A DNA stretch of 63,571 bases from Hyphomicrobiaceae bacterium (GCA_025359165.1 JANYHG010000191.1:1-63571), one strand, 5' to 3'; counted from the first letter of the stretch, positions 25,114-34,559 are shown. Made by a program: numbers and translations. The notes: generated by a model from the letters alone, not told the origin.

Positions 25114-25509
25114 CTACTGCTTCGGAGCAGGTGCTGGAGCCGGTGCCGAGGACGCGGGCGGTGGCGCAGCCTGGTCGCCGGGCATTTTGTCAGCCGGAGC
25201 GTCCGGCGAGTCGTGATAGAGATAACCGTCTTCGATCGACACCATGTCTTCGGGATCGATCTGATATTCGTCGTCGTCGCTGTCGTTGAGCCGGACGATG
25301 CACCCTTTCAGGCAGACCTTTTCAAGCACCTGCTGCGGGGCCAAACGTTGGTCCACTGAAGTCTCGCCCTCGATGATGGTAAGCTTCTGCTCCTTGTCAT
25401 CGCGGTTCGAGATACTCGCTGCCGATGCGGAAATGCCCGACAAGACCAGCGCCGCCGAAAACACTGCAAAGTTGAGTGTCCGCTTGTTCCGTGCATGTGC
25501 ACGAACCAA
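25114..25509 (-). CDS. Small exported acidic protein, uncertain non-ATG start
   Basis: 131 residues if translation starts at the TTG at 25509; I do not recognise the family. A signal peptide is likely (RTLNFAVFSAALVLSGISASA). The mature part is acidic, with a Cys-containing motif EKVCLKGCIVRLNDSDDDEYQ, where the two cysteines could form a disulfide. The C terminus is a Pro/Ala tail. The frame stays open to 25875, but that stretch overlaps the 25-residue peptide gene and has no signal-like start, so it is not used. No ATG precedes the signal peptide in frame, so the start is the weakest part of this call. Confidence 0.6.
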   Translation of the reverse strand: MVRAHARNKRTLNFAVFSAALVLSGISASAASISNRDDKEQKLTIIEGETSVDQRLAPQQVLEKVCLKGCIVRLNDSDDDEYQIDPEDMVSIEDGYLYHDSPDAPADKMPGDQAAPPPASSAPAPAPAPKQ

Positions 25510-25573
25510 GTTAGAACACCTACGCTCGCGGGCTGATCTCACAGGACAATTCCCAACATCGGTCTTGGCAGTC

Positions 25574-25651
25574 TTACTTCTTCTTCTTTGCAGCAGCCTT
25601 CTTGGCGGCGGGCTTTGCAGCGGGCTTTTTCGCGGCGGCTTTCTTGGCCAT
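25574..25651 (-). CDS. 25-residue Lys/Ala/Pro peptide
   Basis: A very short ORF with an AGGAG ribosome site seven bases before ATG. It encodes a peptide made of only five residue types: one Met, 13 Lys, eight Ala-rich blocks and a few Pro, in AAKK/PAAK repeats ending in four lysines and TAA. Similar K/A-rich short basic peptides are common in Rhizobiales but rarely annotated. It should bind nucleic acid or membranes. The larger H1-like gene at 8961-9185 has the same composition. Its existence as a translated gene rests on the ribosome site and the pure repeat composition. Confidence 0.6.
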   Translation of the reverse strand: MAKKAAAKKPAAKPAAKKAAAKKKK

Positions 25652-25856
25652 GGTAGTCTCCTGTTGCTCTTTGCAAGTTCATTAGCTGAGTCCCAGATCC
25701 GAATCAGATCCCGGAACGCCTTACAGTCAGTATTCCGACTGCAATGGGCAAACGCATTTTTCGATATCACGTATACTGGATACGCTTTGATGTGGACAAA
25801 TGCGCTATGGCAACACTTCAGCGCAGACATCGTTGCGATGTCAATCAGGCAAGCGA

Positions 25857-27443
25857 CTAAAAGCCGAGCGCGCATCCATCTTTTCTTGCATCAGATCCGC
25901 CGATGAGAATGCCGCGCGCGTGATCGATCTCGACTGCTTGTCCACCACCCCATGGATCACCACGCTGCGCGACGGGATGTCCAAGCGCTGCAAGTGCCGG
26001 CGCGATCGTCGTGGCGAGTGGCGCTTCGTACATCACCTGACCGGCATCGAAGAATGCGCGCGGATGATCGATCGCTTCCTGCACGTCCATCTTGTAATCG
26101 AGTATGCTGGTGAGCACGTGCGCATGCCCCGCCGCCTGATACGCGCCACCCATCACGCTGAAAGAAAGCCAAGGTTTACCGGCCTTAGTTGCAAGTGCGG
26201 GCACCAGCGTATGCATCGGACGCTTGCCCGGCGCGATGCAATTGTCGTGGCTCGGATCGAGCACGAAACCGGTCCCTCGGTTCTGCAGAACCACGCCAGA
26301 CTTCGAAGTAACGATGCCGGAACCGAAGCCGGAAAACAGCGAATTGATGAACGACACCACCATACCGTTTCGATCGACGACACTCAGACACGTCGTGTCC
26401 CCGCCTTTGGGCCGTGGAATGGCGCCGAGATCGGCGGTGCGCTTTTTCGGGTCCACACGCTTGACCAGGTCGGTGATGAAACCATCCGACAGCATAGCCT
26501 TCACCGACACGGTGGACGTATCTGGGTCGGCGACGAATGCATCACGCGCGGCATACGCGACGCGACCGCACTCGAGCAGAAGATGGTAACGCTCGACCGA
26601 AGAGGCATCGAACTGGCGCACATTCAGGCGGTCAAACATCCGCAACATGATGAGGGCGACGATGCCCTGGTTGCTCGGTGGCATTTCGTTGAGTTCAGCG
26701 CCCCCATAGGAGACGGAGATCGGCGTCACGTAACTCGAACGCTGCGCGGCAAAGTCTTCGAGCGTGTGCAATCCGCCAAGCGCCCGCAACTCTGTGACGA
26801 TGTCTGACGCAACCGCGCCGGCATAGAAGGCGTCGCGGCCATCTCGCGCTATCGCTTTGAGTGTCTGGGCCAGCGCCGGAAACCGCATGATCTCGCCGGC
26901 TACGGGCGTACGGCCGTCTACCAACAGATGTTGCCGGGCACCGGCATGCAGTTCGATCTTGGCTTTGAGACCCGCCCAATCGTGCGCCACGCGCGGCGCG
27001 ACCGCAAAGCCGTGTTCGGCCGCGTCGATAGCCGGTGCCAGCACCTCGGCCATCGACAGCGTACCGTGATCACGCAGCAAGGTGGCCCACCCGTCGATAG
27101 CGCCCGGCACGGTCACGGCATGCGGCGTCGTGATTTGCAACTGTTTGATACCGGCGTTCGCGTACCAATCGCAGGTCGCAGCCCTGGGTGCACGGCCCGA
27201 AGCGTTGAGCCCGATCAAGCCCACGCCGGGCTTGTGCACCAACGCGAAACAATCGCCGCCGATACCCGTCATCGCCGGCTCGATGACACACAAAAGGGCG
27301 GTTGCCGTGATCGCCGCATCGACGGCGTTGCCGCCGCGCTTCAACACGTCGATAGCCGCGAAAGAGGCCGCCGGATGCGACGTGGCGCACATGCCATGGC
27401 GTGCAATCACCGGAGACCGGCCGGGAAGATGGAAAGACCGCAT
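25857..27443 (-). CDS. Gamma-glutamyltransferase family protein
   Basis: 528-residue Ntn-hydrolase of the GGT family, which self-cleaves to expose a Thr nucleophile. The cleavage site is GGDT-TCLSVVD, giving nucleophile Thr 350. The residue two places later is Cys instead of the usual His. No signal peptide is present, unlike secreted glutathione-degrading GGTs, so it may be a cytoplasmic relative such as the oxamate-amidohydrolase or acylase types. FINSLFSGFGSGIV and PGKRPMHTLVPAL are the family's binding-loop regions. The ATG at 27443 has a GAGGAC site; a GTG lies six bases upstream. Confidence 0.9.
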   Translation of the reverse strand: MRSFHLPGRSPVIARHGMCATSHPAASFAAIDVLKRGGNAVDAAITATALLCVIEPAMTGIGGDCFALVHKPGVGLIGLNASGRAPRAATCDWYANAGIKQLQITTPHAVTVPGAIDGWATLLRDHGTLSMAEVLAPAIDAAEHGFAVAPRVAHDWAGLKAKIELHAGARQHLLVDGRTPVAGEIMRFPALAQTLKAIARDGRDAFYAGAVASDIVTELRALGGLHTLEDFAAQRSSYVTPISVSYGGAELNEMPPSNQGIVALIMLRMFDRLNVRQFDASSVERYHLLLECGRVAYAARDAFVADPDTSTVSVKAMLSDGFITDLVKRVDPKKRTADLGAIPRPKGGDTTCLSVVDRNGMVVSFINSLFSGFGSGIVTSKSGVVLQNRGTGFVLDPSHDNCIAPGKRPMHTLVPALATKAGKPWLSFSVMGGAYQAAGHAHVLTSILDYKMDVQEAIDHPRAFFDAGQVMYEAPLATTIAPALAALGHPVAQRGDPWGGGQAVEIDHARGILIGGSDARKDGCALGF

Positions 27444-27546
27444 GATCACGTCCTCGGGCTGAACAGCAAAAGGGCGTGATACGTCTCGCCCTTTAACTGC
27501 TGGTAGCGAACAGGACGGGTCCTGGCAACGAAGTCGTGCGCGGAAC

Positions 27547-28182
27547 TCAGGCTAGAACGGCATCCGCATAATAGGTGCGCGCTTGCCGTGAGCGACGCGC
27601 AGCCAGCGGCCGCGACAGCCCGAAGCCTGTCGGAACGGGACCGAAACGATTACTCTGCGGTGCGCTCGACACCGTGTGCAACCAGCTCAGCGCAGCGAAC
27701 GCCGGCAAGGTTATCGCGACGATCACGGCAAGATACGCGGGTTGCCCATCGTCCATCGCCTCTGCGGGCAGCACTATGGCAGCGACCGTCGACACGACCA
27801 TCGCAACCAACAGCCACACTGCAAAAGCCGCCGGCAACCACCAACCGCGACGGCCGGTATCGTGCAGACGCTTGACGCAAACGGTGGTGCCGATCCAGAG
27901 CAACGGCGCATTCAAGGCAAGCGAACTTTCGCGACTCATTTCGGTGCCGAACAACCAGAACAAACTGGCGACGACACCTTGCAGTGCCAGAAACCCGAGC
28001 GCGATATGCAGAAAAGCTTGCCGATTGCAGCGCCCGCGCGGACTGGCCATCTCTGACACCAACCGCAAGGCCGGCAACACAGTCGCGCGGGCACGGCTCG
28101 ATATGTCTGCAAAATCTAGTGAACCTACCGGCCATCCGATCATCGGAATGCTGCGCAGGTCAGGACTGTTGATCATCGTCAT
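27547..28182 (-). CDS. DUF805 family membrane protein
   Basis: 211-residue inner-membrane protein. The DUF805 core is RGRCNRQAFLHIALGF at the start of the first helix and CVKRLHDTGRRGWWLPAAF after the third, matching the family's GRxxRxxF and RLHDxxxSGWW motifs. Four hydrophobic helices are visible between about residues 55 and 170. The N-terminal 45 residues are an extension. GGAG lies eight bases before the ATG. Function of the family is unknown. It is 104 bases upstream of the GGT gene on the same strand. Confidence 0.87.
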   Translation of the reverse strand: MTMINSPDLRSIPMIGWPVGSLDFADISSRARATVLPALRLVSEMASPRGRCNRQAFLHIALGFLALQGVVASLFWLFGTEMSRESSLALNAPLLWIGTTVCVKRLHDTGRRGWWLPAAFAVWLLVAMVVSTVAAIVLPAEAMDDGQPAYLAVIVAITLPAFAALSWLHTVSSAPQSNRFGPVPTGFGLSRPLAARRSRQARTYYADAVLA

Positions 28183-28303
28183 GACGAATCTCCGGCGTCG
28201 ATGAACCGAAGAATGCCACGTCGAGGTTGAGGCGAGATTACCGGATTGAGTTAACGAAAGGTTAAGGCCGCATCAGCCCCGCTTGCCCGTCAGCGTCGTC
28301 GGC

Positions 28304-30322
28304 TCAAGCAAATTCCATGATGACGGCGTCGACGGCGAGGCTCTCACCGGCCTTCGCCTTGACCGATTTGACAATGCCGTCGCGCTCGGCGCGAAGCACG
28401 TTCTCCATCTTCATGGCCTCGACGACCGCGAGCGGATCGCCAGCTTTTACGTCGGCCCCCTCCGTGACGTGAACGGCTTTGATCAGCCCCGGCATGGGAC
28501 ACAGCAGATACTTCGACATGTCGGCGGCTGCCTTGATCGGCATCAGCGCCGCGAGTTCGGCTTCTCGCGCCGTATAGACATGCGTCTTGGCGGCGATGCC
28601 GCGATAGGCAAGATCGTGGCCGTTCAACAGCGAGCGAACTTGCACCGAGACTGTGCGACCGTCGACGGTTCCCTGCCACAGCGGTTCCCCCGGCCAGTAG
28701 GCCGATACGAGCGTCAACCTTTTCTGCGGCGCACCCTCGTCATTGAGCATCGTGATGATGGTAGGTGAACCGATCTGACCCTCGACTTGAACCGCTTGCG
28801 CAAGACTGCCGACCGCCACCACACGGTGCGCGGCGAAACGCACGGACGGACCGCCCATTTGCCGGCTGATCGCGCGGCGGCGCGTATTGCCCTGATGATC
28901 TATGGCAGCGGCAACGGCGACCAGCGTTTCGAGATCCTCGCCAGCCGCGACGCGGGGCACGAACCCCTCGGGGAATTCCTGTTTGATGAAGCCGGTAGAA
29001 AGCTTGCCCGAGCGCCACACCGCGTTCTGCATGATCGACGTGAGGAAGGGAATGTTGTGCTGAATGCCGTCGATGGCGAACGCATCGAGCGCTTGCGCCT
29101 GCAGGTCGATGGCTTCGAGACGCGTCGGCGCATGGGTCACGAGTTTGGCGATCATCGGGTCGTAGTACATCGAGATCTCGCCGCCCTCGAAGACACCAGT
29201 GTCGTTGCGCACGACGCCGGTGCCGAGCGGGCCTTCGACGGGTGGACGATAGCGCGTCAGGCGACCGATCGAGGGCAGGAAATTACGATAGGGATCTTCG
29301 GCATAGATTCGCGATTCGACGGCCCAGCCGTTCAGCTTGACGTCCGCCTGCTTCATTTTCAGCGGCTCCCCGGCGGCCACCCGGATCATCTGCTCGACCA
29401 GATCGACGCCGGTGATCAACTCCGTGACGGGATGCTCGACTTGCAAACGCGTATTCATCTCGAGAAAGAAGAACGAACGGTCTTGGCCCGCGACGAATTC
29501 GACCGTGCCGGCACTGTCGTAGCCCACGGCTCTGGCGAGTGCGACCGCCTGTTCACCCATGGCCCGACGGGTTTTCTCGTCGAGCAGCGGCGATGGCGCT
29601 TCCTCGATGACCTTCTGATTGCGACGCTGGATTGAGCACTCGCGCTCGCCGAGATAGATGATGTTGCCGTGCTTGTCGCCGAGCACCTGAATTTCTATGT
29701 GGCGCGGATCGATGATGAATTTCTCTATGAAGATGCGATCGTCGCCGAACGAGGCTTTCGCTTCCGAGCGCGCGAGTTGAAATCCTTCGGCGCATTCCTT
29801 GGCGTCGTAGGCGATGCGCATCCCCTTGCCGCCGCCACCTGCCGACGCCTTGATCATGACGGGATAGCCGACCTCTGCCGCGATCACTTGCGCATGCTTC
29901 GCGTCGGAAATTTCGCCGAGGTGTCCAGGCACGGTCGACACTTTGGCGCGAGCCGCGGCCTTTTTGCTTTCGATCTTGTCGCCCATCGCAGCGATCGCGC
30001 CGGGATTGGGACCGATGAAGACGATCCCGTGCTCGGCCAGCGCGCGCGGGAATGCCTCACGCTCGGACAGGAAACCGTAGCCGGGATGCACGGCTTCGGC
30101 ACCCGTCTGCTTGCAGGCCGCGATGATCTTGTCGATCACCAGATAACTTTCGGCGGCTGCCGGCGGGCCGATATGCACGGCTTCGTCCGCCATCTCGACA
30201 TGGAGTGCGTCACGGTCGGCGTCGGAATAGACGGCGACGGTCTTGATCCCCATACGGCGCGCGGTCTTGATGACTCGGCAGGCGATTTCACCGCGGTTGG
30301 CGATAAGAATTTTTTTGAACAT
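28304..30322 (-). CDS. pccA: Propionyl/acetyl-CoA carboxylase biotin subunit alpha
   Basis: 672-residue biotin-dependent carboxylase subunit. Biotin carboxylase (about 1-450) starts MFKKILIANRGEIACRVIKTARRMGIKTVAVYSDAD and includes the ATP-grasp Gly loop KASAGGGGKGMR. A BT-type linker region follows, and the C-terminal BCCP has biotinyl Lys 638 in VVEAMKMENVL. Length and the KTARRMGI start resemble alphaproteobacterial PccA of the methylmalonyl-CoA pathway; acetyl-CoA or methylcrotonyl-CoA carboxylases are alternatives. The carboxyltransferase subunit pccB is not within the window. The ATG at 30322 is the conserved start; an ATG 18 bases upstream is also open. Confidence 0.93.
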   Translation of the reverse strand: MFKKILIANRGEIACRVIKTARRMGIKTVAVYSDADRDALHVEMADEAVHIGPPAAAESYLVIDKIIAACKQTGAEAVHPGYGFLSEREAFPRALAEHGIVFIGPNPGAIAAMGDKIESKKAAARAKVSTVPGHLGEISDAKHAQVIAAEVGYPVMIKASAGGGGKGMRIAYDAKECAEGFQLARSEAKASFGDDRIFIEKFIIDPRHIEIQVLGDKHGNIIYLGERECSIQRRNQKVIEEAPSPLLDEKTRRAMGEQAVALARAVGYDSAGTVEFVAGQDRSFFFLEMNTRLQVEHPVTELITGVDLVEQMIRVAAGEPLKMKQADVKLNGWAVESRIYAEDPYRNFLPSIGRLTRYRPPVEGPLGTGVVRNDTGVFEGGEISMYYDPMIAKLVTHAPTRLEAIDLQAQALDAFAIDGIQHNIPFLTSIMQNAVWRSGKLSTGFIKQEFPEGFVPRVAAGEDLETLVAVAAAIDHQGNTRRRAISRQMGGPSVRFAAHRVVAVGSLAQAVQVEGQIGSPTIITMLNDEGAPQKRLTLVSAYWPGEPLWQGTVDGRTVSVQVRSLLNGHDLAYRGIAAKTHVYTAREAELAALMPIKAAADMSKYLLCPMPGLIKAVHVTEGADVKAGDPLAVVEAMKMENVLRAERDGIVKSVKAKAGESLAVDAVIMEFA

Positions 30323-30429
30323 GGAAGGAGATCTCGGCATGAGGCGGCAGGAACGATCGCTGCTGGGTCATAGCCGCAGTCGCGCAGCCGGTAAACTGGG
30401 CCAAAGACGAAGGCTGCTTCGGTCGTGTG

Positions 30430-31758
30430 TTAACCTTTGCCGTCCGATCCAACATCACCTGACAAAGGCTCATGCGTGGCGCGGTATTGCATCGCGTACT
30501 GGCCGGACTGGGCGAGCTTGATCAGATCGTCATCCATGGCATCGTAATGAAAGTGATGGGCGATGCGGGCGAACACGGCATTCACAGCCGGCTTGGCATG
30601 GCGGAAGTAGACGAAATTGCCGGCGAGTTCACATCCTGAGCGCACCTTGAAGTCGTAGTTCAGACAGCCGAAACTGATCTCGCTCTGCCCCCGCGCATAA
30701 GACGTCTCGATCAGATCTCTCATGCAGCGACGATACAACCCCAGCTGATGCGCTTCGGGATATTTCAGCCCGATGAATTTCGCGATCGACGTCGTTGCGT
30801 CGTTCAAGATGAGGCTGAAGCCGATCACGGCACCGTCGAGCCGGTACAGGCCCACATAGGAGTTCGGCGCTGCAGCCAGCGTTGTACTGAGGAAATCGGG
30901 TGCAATCCTATCGAAGTCGCCGGAGGAGACGTGGCCGCGCGTCCGGGTTGCCTCATAGAGGTCGAAGAGCTGCGGCTCCAGACCCGAAATGTCCCGCACA
31001 TGCTGCACGGTCACCCGCGCGGCTTTATTGTTAGCCCTGCTGAAGTCCTTACGAAAATGCTTGCTCTGTTGCTTCAAGAAGTCCTGCAATGACCTGCCCG
31101 GCAGCGCCAGTTTCGCCACGGGAAGCCCGACAAGCCTCTGAAATGCGCGACCGAGCAGCACTGCATCGAATTCACGTGAGACAGCATCGGACAAATCCTT
31201 GATCGCCTGCAGCCTGATGCCCTCCGCATTTGCATGCGCAAAAAACGCGTCGAGCATCAAGTCGAACACCACGGCACGTTGCGAGGCGTCCAACTCAGGG
31301 TCGAAGCGCAGCGGACATGTTTCCGTCAGCGGTGAGCCGAGGGAGATGAGACGCGGCCGCAAAAACCCTGCCGAAATCCAACGCGAGACAAGAGGATTGT
31401 TTAGCGCCAGCAACAGATCGTACCTCGTAACGAAGAACGGTACCGCCGCGATGAGAGAGCCACCTGAAGAGCACGCGATCACCCCAATCTGAAAACCAGG
31501 CGGCGGCGCGGTTTCGCAGGCGCCGAGATAGCCGAGGTCTTCGGCCGACGTGGGCGTCATCAGTTCGAAGCTTGTCGCATCGATCTCGGAAATTTTATCG
31601 AGAACAGCCACCGTGGGTGCGAACGCCTGGGGCTGCGGTGTCTGGTTCAGCAGCGGTAACAGCGCATGGCTCAAGACGAGTGCTTTCAAAAACCTGTGCT
31701 GCGGACAAATTGCCCTAAATATGTCAATGGCCTGCCGTCTACGAACGCGACGAAACAT
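30430..31758 (-). CDS. FemAB/GNAT-like acyltransferase family protein
   Basis: 442-residue protein. The C-terminal two-thirds resemble FemAB/BioF2-like acetyltransferases (peptidogalycan-biosynthesis type): KQQSKHFRKDFSRANNKAA, YVGLYRLDGAVIGFSLILNDATTS and YPEAHQLGLYRRCMRDLIETSYARG are typical of the fold. The ATG at 31758 overlaps the end of the upstream alpha/beta hydrolase by 20 bases, implying translational coupling; earlier starts would lie deeper inside that gene. The hydrolase-acyltransferase pair probably acts on one substrate, perhaps a lipid or cell-wall acyl group. The substrate is unknown. Confidence 0.75.
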   Translation of the reverse strand: MFRRVRRRQAIDIFRAICPQHRFLKALVLSHALLPLLNQTPQPQAFAPTVAVLDKISEIDATSFELMTPTSAEDLGYLGACETAPPPGFQIGVIACSSGGSLIAAVPFFVTRYDLLLALNNPLVSRWISAGFLRPRLISLGSPLTETCPLRFDPELDASQRAVVFDLMLDAFFAHANAEGIRLQAIKDLSDAVSREFDAVLLGRAFQRLVGLPVAKLALPGRSLQDFLKQQSKHFRKDFSRANNKAARVTVQHVRDISGLEPQLFDLYEATRTRGHVSSGDFDRIAPDFLSTTLAAAPNSYVGLYRLDGAVIGFSLILNDATTSIAKFIGLKYPEAHQLGLYRRCMRDLIETSYARGQSEISFGCLNYDFKVRSGCELAGNFVYFRHAKPAVNAVFARIAHHFHYDAMDDDLIKLAQSGQYAMQYRATHEPLSGDVGSDGKG

Positions 31759-32620
31759 GCAGTGCAGTACGGGAGCGATGATCCGGCACCACGCTGGCCC
31801 GCGCATCGCGGAGGATGGTATTCTCGATGAAATGAACCGCCTTTTCGGCGACAAGATGCTTTTGCCGGTCGACCGTCACGATATGATAGCAATCGTCCAA
31901 AGTATGCGTTTCGACGATCCCACCGAGATTACGCATCAAATAGGAGATATTGTTGAGGTCGGCGTAGTCGTCTTCGCGCGGATGGATGATCAAAGTCGGC
32001 TGCTTGATGCTTCTGATGCGGCGTCGGACGTTGTTGACCATCCAGCGGTGTTCGAGAACCGCCCCGCCCGGCGTCACAGGCAGACCGGCCTGCGATGGAT
32101 CACCACTGAACAGCGCGCTGGCGATCCGGGTTCGGATGTCCGGATCTTTGACGCCGTGCGGCGGCAAATCCGGGAAATCGAACATGTTGGCGCACCATTT
32201 CATGTGCACCAAATTGAACAGATAGGCATGCAACGGCACCACCCAGCCATTGAGCCAGACCGTCGGCGCGAACAACATCGTGCCGGATACCTTGTCGGGA
32301 AACTCAGCCGCGACGTGCAAGCTAAGGATCGCACCCATCGACAGACCACCAACGACAACCGAATCGCAAGTCGCCGTCAATTCGGCCAATGCCGCAGCAG
32401 CCGACGCCGCCCAATCCTGCCAACGCGATACCTTCAGATCGTCATAGGTTCCGCAGTGGCCAGCGAGTTGCGGGCAATTCACGGTGTGGCCGGCGTTATT
32501 GAGCGCAATGCCCATTTCACGCATTTCCACGGGTGTGCCGCCGAGGCCGTGCAGTAACAAAATCCCGACCGGACCGCCGCGCAGCTTGAACGAGTAATCG
32601 GTGCCGAAGTTACTGTGCAT
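31739..32620 (-). CDS. Alpha/beta hydrolase (carboxylesterase/lipase-like)
   Basis: 293-residue alpha/beta-hydrolase. LLLHGLGGTP (about 21-30) forms the oxyanion loop, Ser 94 in GGLSMGA is the nucleophile, HPREDDYAD carries the acid, and the CYHIVTVD region carries the His. The pattern matches Est30-type carboxylesterases or monoacylglycerol lipases. It has no signal peptide and is likely cytoplasmic. Its 3' end overlaps the FemAB-like gene by 20 bases. It is 142 bases downstream of opgH on the same strand. An ester or lipid substrate is likely. Confidence 0.88.
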   Translation of the reverse strand: MHSNFGTDYSFKLRGGPVGILLLHGLGGTPVEMREMGIALNNAGHTVNCPQLAGHCGTYDDLKVSRWQDWAASAAAALAELTATCDSVVVGGLSMGAILSLHVAAEFPDKVSGTMLFAPTVWLNGWVVPLHAYLFNLVHMKWCANMFDFPDLPPHGVKDPDIRTRIASALFSGDPSQAGLPVTPGGAVLEHRWMVNNVRRRIRSIKQPTLIIHPREDDYADLNNISYLMRNLGGIVETHTLDDCYHIVTVDRQKHLVAEKAVHFIENTILRDARASVVPDHRSRTALHVSSRS

Positions 32621-32762
32621 GCAAAGCCCAGAACGTTAATAGCCTCAATCGATGATCAAACTGGCTAACTCCCAAACACTTCGCAAGATCCAAATATTTG
32701 CGATCGATCATACCAGTAACGATGACAAACGCTGCCTTACAAGCCGTTAATTTCTTTGCAAC

Positions 32763-34559
32763 TCACCGAGCCAACACGGCGTTGACTTCTTTCGGCGGTT
32801 TGAAATCTTCTGGGATTCCGCAGAGCCCGATTTTTTGAAACAGCCGACCTAGCGCGGGCGAGGCCGTAACGACGGCGAACGGAATAGAAACGAGGTAACC
32901 CGCTGTCAGCGGCAAGCTCCACCACAACACGGTCGGCGAAATCAGATAGAGCAGCCCGCAGACAATCACGCCGAACAGCGTTTGCGGCCACAAGTTTTCC
33001 ACCGCAGTCCGCCACGAGATGCCGTAGGCGTCGCGGCTCTGCCCGCCCCACGTGACCGATTTACCGAACGCGAGGCCGATCATGAAGATCGTGGTGCGAA
33101 TGGTTGAAATAGCACCCTGCAAAAACGAGAAGACCAATTCGAGCGCAGCGCTGGCGATGAATCGAACGGGACCGCCGTACTGGTTCATACCACCCTTGGT
33201 CAGCACGACGTCGACAAGTCCGGCGATCTTGGGCATCAGGTACATGCCGAAAAACAGCAGGTACAGGAAGATCGCGAGCCCGGTCGGATAGTTCGCCACG
33301 CTCTGCGCCTGCCAAGCGGCCAACGGCAACAAGGCGATCATCAGCGTCCAGGCCGGGAGGCCAACGAACATCAGCACGGCCCAGACCAGCTGAAAGCGGC
33401 TCATCAAATGCAATCCCGGTGTATCCAGCAGTTTGACGTACTGCATGTTACCCTGGCACCACCGCACATCGCGCTTGGCGAAGTCGAGCATCGTCGGCGG
33501 ATTTTCTTCCCACGACCCGTTTTCCACCGGCAGCACGCGAACCTCATAGCCGGCGCGACGCATGAACGTCGCCTCGACCTGATCGTGGCTCAACACATGA
33601 CCGCCGAGCGGCGGCTTACCTGGCAGGATCGGCAGGTCGCAACTGTCGCGGAACGGCTTGATGCGCACCACCGCATTGTGCCCCCAGAACGGACCGCAAT
33701 CGCCGACCCACCACGCCTGCCCCATGGTGTAGGCGCGCATGCCATGGCGCATGCCGAACTGGAACGTCCGGGCGAACGCCGACGACGACGGCATGCCGAC
33801 CACCAGCGACTGCAGGATACCGAGCTTCGGATACGCCTGCATCATGCGCACCAGCTTGACTATGGCGTCGCCGCTCATGACGCTGTCCGCATCCAGTGGC
33901 AGCATCAACTCGAAGTCGTTGCCCCAGCGATCGCAGAACTCACGCACGTTGCCGGCCTTGTAGCCGGTGTTGTCTGTTCGGCGGCGATAGGTCAGGCGAT
34001 CACCATCCGGATCGGACGCCTTCCAGTCGGCGAACGCCTTCGCCTCGACCGGCGCGACGGCCTCGTCGTTGGTATCCGACAACACGAAATAGCTGAACGT
34101 TTTGCCCTGTCCGGTGGCATCCACACTGGCCTTGACGGTTTTCAATCTGAGTATGGCGCGTGCCGGATCTTCGTTGCGCACCGTCATGAAAATAGCGGTC
34201 TTGATGGCGATCGGCGTCGCGACGTCGCCGGCGGCTGCAAAAGGCGCCACAGCGGCGATCGGATTTTTATGAAAATGCAGCAGCCACAGACCTACAACCG
34301 CGTTCCAGAACCCGAGCACCGTCCAAGGCGTACCCAGCGCAAAACCGATGAACAGGATCGCGTCCACCACCGTCCAGCCGCCGGCACTCAGCACATGAGC
34401 CGCAAGCCAGAGCATCGCGAGGTAGGTGGCGACGTTCAAAACCAGCACGATACGCCGCCGCTGACTGAGCTCGTCGACCGATTGCAGGCCGGTGGGCGTC
34501 GTCAACGCCAATGGTTTACGCGCGTTGGCCATGGTCGTCGGTTCGAATGTTTCGGACAT
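32763..34559 (-). CDS. opgH: Glucans biosynthesis glucosyltransferase (MdoH/OpgH)
   Basis: 598-residue inner-membrane GT2 glucosyltransferase that makes the beta-glucan backbone of osmoregulated periplasmic glucans. Two N-terminal helices (about 40-100) precede the catalytic domain: KTAIFMTVRNEDP, the DxD motif in LPLDADSVMSGDA, the HDQVEATFMRRAGYEVRVLP region and the RWCQGNMQY motif (Q/RxxRW type). At least five helices follow. The ATG at 34559 is preferred; the open upstream frame is not conserved. opgG, usually just upstream, is absent here, so either it lies elsewhere or the glucan is processed differently. Confidence 0.94.
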   Translation of the reverse strand: MSETFEPTTMANARKPLALTTPTGLQSVDELSQRRRIVLVLNVATYLAMLWLAAHVLSAGGWTVVDAILFIGFALGTPWTVLGFWNAVVGLWLLHFHKNPIAAVAPFAAAGDVATPIAIKTAIFMTVRNEDPARAILRLKTVKASVDATGQGKTFSYFVLSDTNDEAVAPVEAKAFADWKASDPDGDRLTYRRRTDNTGYKAGNVREFCDRWGNDFELMLPLDADSVMSGDAIVKLVRMMQAYPKLGILQSLVVGMPSSSAFARTFQFGMRHGMRAYTMGQAWWVGDCGPFWGHNAVVRIKPFRDSCDLPILPGKPPLGGHVLSHDQVEATFMRRAGYEVRVLPVENGSWEENPPTMLDFAKRDVRWCQGNMQYVKLLDTPGLHLMSRFQLVWAVLMFVGLPAWTLMIALLPLAAWQAQSVANYPTGLAIFLYLLFFGMYLMPKIAGLVDVVLTKGGMNQYGGPVRFIASAALELVFSFLQGAISTIRTTIFMIGLAFGKSVTWGGQSRDAYGISWRTAVENLWPQTLFGVIVCGLLYLISPTVLWWSLPLTAGYLVSIPFAVVTASPALGRLFQKIGLCGIPEDFKPPKEVNAVLAR

